Below are positions 32,608 to 37,413 of a stretch of DNA of 37,413 bases, one piece after another. Source of the stretch: Nostoc sp. UCD121 (GTDB lineage Bacteria; Cyanobacteriota; Cyanobacteriia; Cyanobacteriales; Nostocaceae); contig NZ_JACKZS010000061.1 of NCBI RefSeq assembly GCF_014222285.1, forward strand, positions 1 through 37,413, in the 5' to 3' direction. How positions within the stretch are numbered: the first letter of the stretch is position 1; the number at the start of each line of letters is the position of its first letter. The notes beneath the pieces are model-generated. The model made no database searches and was not told the origin of the DNA. It saw only the letters and a program-made list of their open reading frames with translations. The translations under genes were made by a program, and so were the position numbers.

Positions 32608-32643
32608 CGGCAAATCTCCAGCACAAGTATTAAATAGGAACAA

Positions 32644-33246
32644 ATGATAAAGCTAACCTTTTCAACGTGACTCGTAAAATCTTTTTCTCGGAACATTGTC
32701 TGTGTCGAAAGTGGCTTATAAGTTATTTATTTAACCGCAGAGGCACAGCAGAAAGTCTGAGAGCAGGCATCAGGTTTAGAAGATATAGAAAAGAGATTTA
32801 GAGAGGAATCACTTTTGATAATGTCTACTCACTTTGAAAGGGCTGGTCTTATGTTATACCCTTTTTATCTAGCTTGTGTAGTCATGTCGAAGCACTTTGC
32901 CTAGGGTTGGCACAAGGTAAGGATGCCTACAGTTTCAAGGCAATCCCAAGTAATACCGCATCCATTGACGACATCCGCAATTGCCGAAAGCCTTGCTGAT
33001 GTAGGCTATTGGAGTTATGAGTGGCGTATTGGTGGTAAATCTAGCGCAAAATCGCAGAAATTGCATGAAAAAGTGCGAATTATCTAGCGCAAACTCTAAA
33101 TTAGCTGTTTTAGTAGGTAGCTACTGATATTGCCGCTATTTTTAACCACAAGCTGCTGTTGTATAAATATTCTAATTATTTGAGCCAGGTTCCCATCGGT
33201 TACACTGGCTTATTATATTACAGTTGCTACCTATGTATTACTTATA
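32644..33246. other. Spacer with candidate small ORF
   Basis: 603-bp AT-rich region between two minus-strand genes. Around 32731-32760 it carries the ACCGCAGAGGCACAGCAGA wording common to cyanobacterial intergenic repeats. A 54-residue ORF is listed separately. TCTAGCGCAAA is repeated at 33040-33050 and 33083-33093. Confidence 0.5.
32923..33087 (+). CDS. Candidate 54-residue ORF
   Basis: ATG 32923 to TAG 33085-33087, preceded by AAGG (32914-32917). Peptide: MPTVSRQSQVIPHPLTTSAI, AESLADVGYWSYEWRIGGKS, SAKSQKLHEKVRII. A Ser/Thr-Pro-rich start, an aromatic centre (YWSYEW) and a basic end. The direct repeat TCTAGCGCAAA overlaps its 3' part. Not recognised. It is in a long gene-free spacer and opposite in strand to both neighbours, so it may be a real small gene or a remnant. 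Confidence 0.35.
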   Translation: MPTVSRQSQVIPHPLTTSAIAESLADVGYWSYEWRIGGKSSAKSQKLHEKVRII

Positions 33247-34239
33247 TTAGTATTGGTTTACAAGTTGTTGGACATATTGCTTGGACGAGCCATAGCTTAC
33301 GATCGCTACATCAAGATCAGCATACTTGTAAAGGTTCAAGGCACGTTGGATTGCTCCAATAATCCAATCGGTTTCGTTGCCAAATGCTCCACCACCGAGA
33401 AGCGTAAGAAACAATCTGTTATTTCCATTTCTGATCGAATTCAAGATTGCAGTACAAATAGTTGCTTCATAGGATGCCTCTAAAACGAGGCGTGCAAATT
33501 CCGTCCAAAGATTTGAGGAATGACGAGAGTAGCTAACTGGCAAGGCAGAGCAATAGGCTTGTGAGACGGTATGCTTGCAATCATTGAGCGTTACTTGCGT
33601 ACTCCATTGAATGCCGATTCGTAACAACTCTCGCAATCCATCAAGTCCACTCTCGCTTGCCGCTTGAAGTCGATTTGAAATCTCGACCAAACCGCTATGT
33701 GATGCCAAAGCATAACCGTTTCTCATTTCCCAAAGACGGCTTTTGGAATTTCCCAATGCTACTCCCATATCTGCAAGACAATCGATTTGGTTTGTTGTTG
33801 ATTGTCCGGCTTGCCCATTTACGCTTGCAAAGTAGTTTCGATAAATCGTTCCTGCACCAGCCGCGATCGCACAGGCTGGCCCCTGGGTAGGATCATTCTC
33901 ATAAATCCCTACACCACTCTCAGGCGTTACATTTGGAGATACCATTTCAAGCAGATTAAACTGGGAAGCTACTTGAAAAAGCGCATCAGCATTCGATTCA
34001 TTTATGTGCAAATGCTGGACGTTGGCAACTACCTCACGTACCGATATTTTTCCAACCTCATATCCACTCGCATGGACACGTTCTCTGAGTTCGGCTAAAG
34101 ACGGTGTTTCCAACTGACCGCAAACCATTACTTTCCCATTCACATGAGATTTCAATACCTTACCGTCAACAGTGATATTCTGCCAAACCTGTTGTGGGGA
34201 ATCTTCAGGAAAACCGGTCAATATTTCAAACCACGTCAT
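33247..34239 (-). CDS. Conserved protein of unknown function with macro-like C-terminal loop
   Basis: 330 residues. I recognise it as a widespread uncharacterised family but know no name for it. Conserved-looking blocks are MTWFEILTGFPEDSPQQVW (1-19), YENDPTQGPACAIAAGAGTI (113-132), GQSTTNQIDCLADMGVALGN (145-164), VSQAYCSALPVSYS (225-238) and LFLTLLGGGAFGNETDWI (276-293), followed by an alpha helix and DVAIVSYG (310-317). The last part (beta strand, GGGxFGN loop, helix, beta strand) resembles the ligand loop of macro domains, which bind ADP-ribose. The QGPACAIAAGAGTIYRNYF block could form a second side of the pocket. ADP-ribose chemistry is inference. No signal peptide; no operon partner. The 5' end has no strong ribosome binding site. 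Confidence 0.65.
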   Translation of the reverse strand: MTWFEILTGFPEDSPQQVWQNITVDGKVLKSHVNGKVMVCGQLETPSLAELRERVHASGYEVGKISVREVVANVQHLHINESNADALFQVASQFNLLEMVSPNVTPESGVGIYENDPTQGPACAIAAGAGTIYRNYFASVNGQAGQSTTNQIDCLADMGVALGNSKSRLWEMRNGYALASHSGLVEISNRLQAASESGLDGLRELLRIGIQWSTQVTLNDCKHTVSQAYCSALPVSYSRHSSNLWTEFARLVLEASYEATICTAILNSIRNGNNRLFLTLLGGGAFGNETDWIIGAIQRALNLYKYADLDVAIVSYGSSKQYVQQLVNQY

Positions 34240-34454
34240 TGGATAAAATCAAACGACATACATAACTATTTATTGTACGGAAAGTTTTCGTATAATTTTT
34301 TCTTTTTGAAGGACTTGCCCAGCGATCGCTCTTATGACTAATATCCACACAGGACTGCACCAAACAATCTACTAAATACGACATGCCCTTTTTCAAAAAA
34401 GAAAGCTCTTGGTCGTGGGAATAACTGTTGAGTGTTGACTTTCAAGTAGCCGTA

Positions 34455-35420
34455 CTAGGCATTTGAGGAACTGGCTTGATTAAGAAGGTCAATAGCATCT
34501 TGGTCAAGCTTTATATTGACAGCTTTGATGATATCGTTGAGTTGCTCAACCTTTGTTGCACTAACAATAGGAGCAGTAATGCTGGGATTAGCAATGAGCC
34601 ACGCCAGAGAAACTTGGGTGGGAGTAGAATTATAAGTCGTTGCCACCCGATCAATTGCCTCTAGAATTCGCAAGCCACGAGGGTTTAAATATCTTTTTAC
34701 AGAATTACCACGGAGACTAATAGACAAATCTTTTTCTGAGCGATATTTACCAGAGAGAAAGCCGCTGCATAGAGAGGAATAGTTAATCACGCCAATTTCC
34801 TGTTCTTGGCAAATTTGTTGTAAATCCTGTTCATAACCATCTCGGTCATACAAGTTATAACGGGGCTGAAGGCTTTCGTAGCGAGGATAGCCATGCTGAC
34901 GGCTAATTTCTAATGCCTGTGCCAAACGCTCTGCACTATAGTTTGAAGCACCAATCGCACGCACTTTTCCCTGACGAATCAATTCTGCGTAGGTTTCAAG
35001 GGTTTCTTCAAGTGGAGTGCTTTCATCGTCGATATGCGATTGATATAGATCGATATAATCGGTTTGTAACCTCTGCAACGAGTCTTCCACAGCTTGTTGA
35101 ATGTGTTTACGAGAAAGCCCTTGGCCTCTAACACCCATATCATTGCCAACCTTAGTTGCAATCACCACTTGGTCACGATTACCGCGCTGCTTGAGCCATT
35201 TTCCTAAAATTGTCTCAGACTCTCCACCTTGATTTCCTGGAACCCACTTGGAATAGACATCAGCTGTGTCAATAAAATTACCTCCAGCCTCTATGAAACT
35301 ATCTAAAATCTCAAATGAACTATTTTCATCAATAGTCCAGCCAAATACGTTGCCACCAAAAGATATTGGTGATACTTCTAGTTCTGAACGTCCAAGTTTA
35401 CGCCTTTGTGTAATGACCAT
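34455..35420 (-). CDS. Aldo/keto reductase
   Basis: 321 residues, cytoplasmic. AKR tetrad Asp51 and Tyr56 (FIDTADVYSKW), Lys90 (VIATKVG) and His129 (DLYQSHID). The C-terminal cofactor segment is present (PIVSATKVEQLNDIIKAV). GNQGGESETILGKWLKQRGN and IGASNYSAERLAQAL place it with the YajO/IolS/Kv-beta-like AKR branch, which reduces small aldehydes or sugars with NADPH. Substrate unknown. Unlike the reductase at 15683 it has no Tat signal. Monocistronic, with about 215 bp to the next gene on the same strand. Confidence 0.92.
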   Translation of the reverse strand: MVITQRRKLGRSELEVSPISFGGNVFGWTIDENSSFEILDSFIEAGGNFIDTADVYSKWVPGNQGGESETILGKWLKQRGNRDQVVIATKVGNDMGVRGQGLSRKHIQQAVEDSLQRLQTDYIDLYQSHIDDESTPLEETLETYAELIRQGKVRAIGASNYSAERLAQALEISRQHGYPRYESLQPRYNLYDRDGYEQDLQQICQEQEIGVINYSSLCSGFLSGKYRSEKDLSISLRGNSVKRYLNPRGLRILEAIDRVATTYNSTPTQVSLAWLIANPSITAPIVSATKVEQLNDIIKAVNIKLDQDAIDLLNQASSSNA

Positions 35421-35870
35421 GAGTTTTTTCTTAAGACAGTCTTAGAATTACTTGTGCTAACTCAAATTAAAAATACAGTATGCTATTGAAACTACTATAA
35501 AGCTATTGATAAACCGTATTTTTAAGAGATGAACGTAGGTTATCACGGAAAATCATGTCAAATCAAGCCTTCTTATCGTTGAGCGTTCTTAAGCATACTT
35601 GTTCTAAATATTACCACTTATTTGGTCTGCGTTAACAGTGTTGGCAATATAGCAATCCTACCCAATACTTGTCGGGTTTTGGGTTAAAGGGGAAAAACCT
35701 TATATCTCAAGTCTTCCACTCCTTTTCCCTTTAACCGAGCAGTATTGCAATCCTACTTATTAAACATCAAGGAATGGGGATTCACTCGAACTCCGGACAG
35801 TAGCCCATCCTAGACATCGCTCAATAACGTTACAATAACTAATTGTTACTAATTAAACGGTAATTTACTT
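35421..35870. other. Divergent spacer with a miniature inverted-repeat element
   Basis: 450 bp between the aldo/keto reductase and the split-barrel gene, without a gene. Its centre is an inverted-repeat element flanked by a direct repeat (next entry). The remainder should hold the two promoters. Confidence 0.5.
35652..35756. mobile_element. MITE-like element with 10-bp flanking direct repeats
   Basis: GCAATCCTAC occurs at 35652-35661 and again at 35747-35756. Between them CAATACT (35663-35669) and AGTATTG (35741-35747) are inverted, and GGTTAAAGGGGAAAA (35682-35696) pairs with TTTTCCCTTTAACC (35723-35736). This nested arrangement of about 85 bp fits a non-autonomous miniature element with a target duplication, or a mobile hairpin family. 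No coding capacity. Confidence 0.5.
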
Positions 35871-36374
35871 ATGAGTCAACTTGAAAAGATTCAAGCTGAG
35901 TATGAAAAGTTTACTGAAGAATTTGAGAGTGTAATCATTAGTACTGTGAACGCCCAAGCAATACCAAATGCTAGTTATGCTCCCTTTGTAATGGATAATT
36001 CCAAAAATATCTATATTTATGTCAGTGGTCTTTCAACTCATACCAAAAATATCTATACCAATCCTCATCTAAGTGTCTTATTTATCGAGGATGAAGCCAA
36101 GAGTAATCTAATTTTTGCCCGTCGTCGTTTGAGTTTTGATTGTACGGCAACTTTGATAGAGCGTGAAACTGACAAGTGGAATCAAATTGTTGAGCAATTT
36201 CAAGGGCGATTTGGTGAAATTATCGAGGTTTTGCGCGGCTTGTCTGACTTTCGGATTTTTCAGCTAACTCCTAGTGAAGGGCGTTTTGTAGTTGGTTTTG
36301 GGGCAGCTTATCATATTAGTGGCGATAACCTCCATCAACTTGTTCAGATCACAGGAGATAGTAATCAAAAGTGA
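35871..36374 (+). CDS. HutZ/HugZ-like split-barrel protein (PNPOx family)
   Basis: 167 residues, cytoplasmic. The FMN/heme split-barrel fold is indicated by ESVIISTVNAQAIPNASYAP (19-38), YVSGLSTHTKNIYTNPHLSV, RRRLSFDCTATL and the closing FQLTPSEGRFVVGFGAAYHI. The GFGxAxxI end is typical of HugZ/HutZ proteins, which bind heme and help break it down; PNP oxidases lack it. The length agrees with the short HutZ form (about 175) and not the longer HugZ with an extra C-terminal domain. The His in AAYHISGDN may be the heme ligand. No heme-uptake genes are adjacent. The function is probable heme or flavin binding; activity not assured. Confidence 0.8.
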   Translation: MSQLEKIQAEYEKFTEEFESVIISTVNAQAIPNASYAPFVMDNSKNIYIYVSGLSTHTKNIYTNPHLSVLFIEDEAKSNLIFARRRLSFDCTATLIERETDKWNQIVEQFQGRFGEIIEVLRGLSDFRIFQLTPSEGRFVVGFGAAYHISGDNLHQLVQITGDSNQK

Positions 36375-36532
36375 GAATAAATTATGAATTAGTTTGACTG
36401 TATACAAATTAAATATGAAATAGCTTAGGACACAAAAATTTTACTTACTCTGATATTTATCGGTAAGCTTGAATTTATACCTCTTAATTTTGCCTTCGGG
36501 TAAAGTGCCATTAAACTATACTTTTTAATTTT

Positions 36533-37413
36533 ATGCTTCAGTTTCAACCTCCTGGCTTTGGACATAAACTTATCCATACATCCTTGGGGGCAATGGTTTA
36601 CTATACCCAAACGAATACACCTTGGGCGTTCGCTGATACTGAAGATTTACCTCCACTACTGTTTCTCCATAACTTTGGTGGTGGGGCATCTGCGTATGAA
36701 TGGTCTAAAGTTTACCCGGCTTTTGCTTCTAATTACCACATTTTAGCTCCTGATCTAATCGGCTGGGGAGAATCGGCTCATCCAGTCCGGGATTATAAAA
36801 TTAGGGATTATCTCAGCACGATCGCAGAGTTTATCATTGAAACTTGTCGCCAGCCAGTGACGGTGGTAGCTTCTTCTCTAACAGCCGCTTTTGCTATCCG
36901 CCTAGCTATTGTTCAACCCAATTTATTCAAAGCACTGTTTTTGGTTTCCCCATCTGGGTTTGATGATTTTGGGCAGGGTGCTGGACGCAGACTTCCGCTT
37001 TCGGTAATCAATACGCCTCTGTTGGACAATTTTATTTATATGCTTGGTGCTGAAAATGAAATTGCAGTCCGAAATTTTTTACAAAGTTTTCTGTTTGCCA
37101 AGTCAGAACGAGTATCTCAAGAAATTGTGGATGCTTATTTAACCTCTGCACAACAACCTAATGCCAAATTTTCCGCCTTGGCATTTTTACGGGGCGATCT
37201 TTACTTTGATCTGAGTTTATATATTCAGCAACTGACAATTCCCACTGTGATGTTTTGGGGAGAGAAGGCACAATTTACCAATATCAAACTAGGACAACGC
37301 TTGGCAAATTTAAATCAAAGGACAATTCAAGATTTTTATGCGATCGCAGATGCAGGAATATTACCTCATTTAGAAATACCTGAAGTTGTCATTGGTTTAT
37401 TGCAACGATATCT
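36533..37413 (+). CDS. Alpha/beta hydrolase, cut by the window end
   Basis: At least 293 residues from ATG 36533, open to the last base. MLQFQPPGFGHKLIHTSLGA starts a cap-free N-terminus. Oxyanion strand LLFLHNFGGGASAYEW (42-57), APDLIGWGES (72-81), and the nucleophile elbow VVASSLTAAF, with Ser115 as nucleophile in A-S-S-L-T (GxSxG changed). VMFWGEKAQFTN probably carries the acid region and PHLEIPEVV the catalytic His close to the end. Only a few residues are likely missing. The substrate of these cyanobacterial hydrolases is not known. It follows the split-barrel gene on the same strand with a 158-bp gap. Confidence 0.85.
   Translation, partial: MLQFQPPGFGHKLIHTSLGAMVYYTQTNTPWAFADTEDLPPLLFLHNFGGGASAYEWSKVYPAFASNYHILAPDLIGWGESAHPVRDYKIRDYLSTIAEFIIETCRQPVTVVASSLTAAFAIRLAIVQPNLFKALFLVSPSGFDDFGQGAGRRLPLSVINTPLLDNFIYMLGAENEIAVRNFLQSFLFAKSERVSQEIVDAYLTSAQQPNAKFSALAFLRGDLYFDLSLYIQQLTIPTVMFWGEKAQFTNIKLGQRLANLNQRTIQDFYAIADAGILPHLEIPEVVIGLLQRY

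Overview
The window looks like chromosome of a filamentous heterocyst-type cyanobacterium (Nostoc/Anabaena/Tolypothrix-like). The evidence is the many HIP1 octamers (GCGATCGC), tandem heptamers such as ATTACGA and ATTAAAA, the family of short repeats containing GGGCTGCGCC, a PEP-CTERM protein, a DUF1392 protein, a pentapeptide-repeat protein and a 1,820-residue Ser/Thr kinase-ATPase-histidine kinase. No rRNA, tRNA, CRISPR array or intact insertion sequence was found.

Layout. 0.3-5.3 kb: RodZ-like HTH membrane protein, an isolated acyl-CoA dehydrogenase, a PEP-CTERM exported protein and a GHMP sugar kinase. 5.4-8.2 kb: a decaying tract with a twice-frameshifted cyclic-nucleotide-binding protein, a repeat-capped ORF remnant and a C-terminal scrap of an FGGY sugar kinase, interspersed with a small zinc-ribbon protein and a DUF1392 protein. 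8.5-10.5 kb: DUF2171 and DUF4336 proteins. 10.7-15.4 kb: a complete four-gene ABC sugar importer on the minus strand, with the gene order and protein signatures of the galactofuranose system ytfQ-ytfR-ytfT-yjfF. It is divergent from a Tat-exported aldo/keto reductase, which converges with an SDR oxidoreductase that has a clear operator-like palindrome upstream. 18.0-23.5 kb: the giant hybrid kinase. 23.8-27.8 kb: a 1,326-residue RTX-type calcium-binding protein built by duplication of a roughly 660-residue half. 27.8-30.6 kb: a repeat-rich spacer, a truncated SDR, a peroxiredoxin-like protein without its CxxC, and a small basic exported protein. 30.6-34.2 kb: pentapeptide-repeat protein, an unrecognised protein with two copies of a helical domain, and a conserved unknown with a macro-domain-like glycine loop. 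34.4-37.4 kb: aldo/keto reductase, a HutZ/HugZ-like split-barrel protein and an alpha/beta hydrolase cut by the window end.

How the genes fit together. The only clear multi-gene functional unit is the sugar importer. The neighbouring divergent reductase, the GHMP kinase and the FGGY-kinase relic suggest a locus for scavenging and oxidising external sugars, part of which has decayed. The 31.7/30.7 kb pair (duplicated-domain protein plus pentapeptide protein) is probably a two-gene operon of unknown role and is the best candidate for undescribed biology. Coordinates of starts were adjusted where a ribosome binding site or family N-terminus favoured an internal start. All family calls are from recognition by eye, with no database search.
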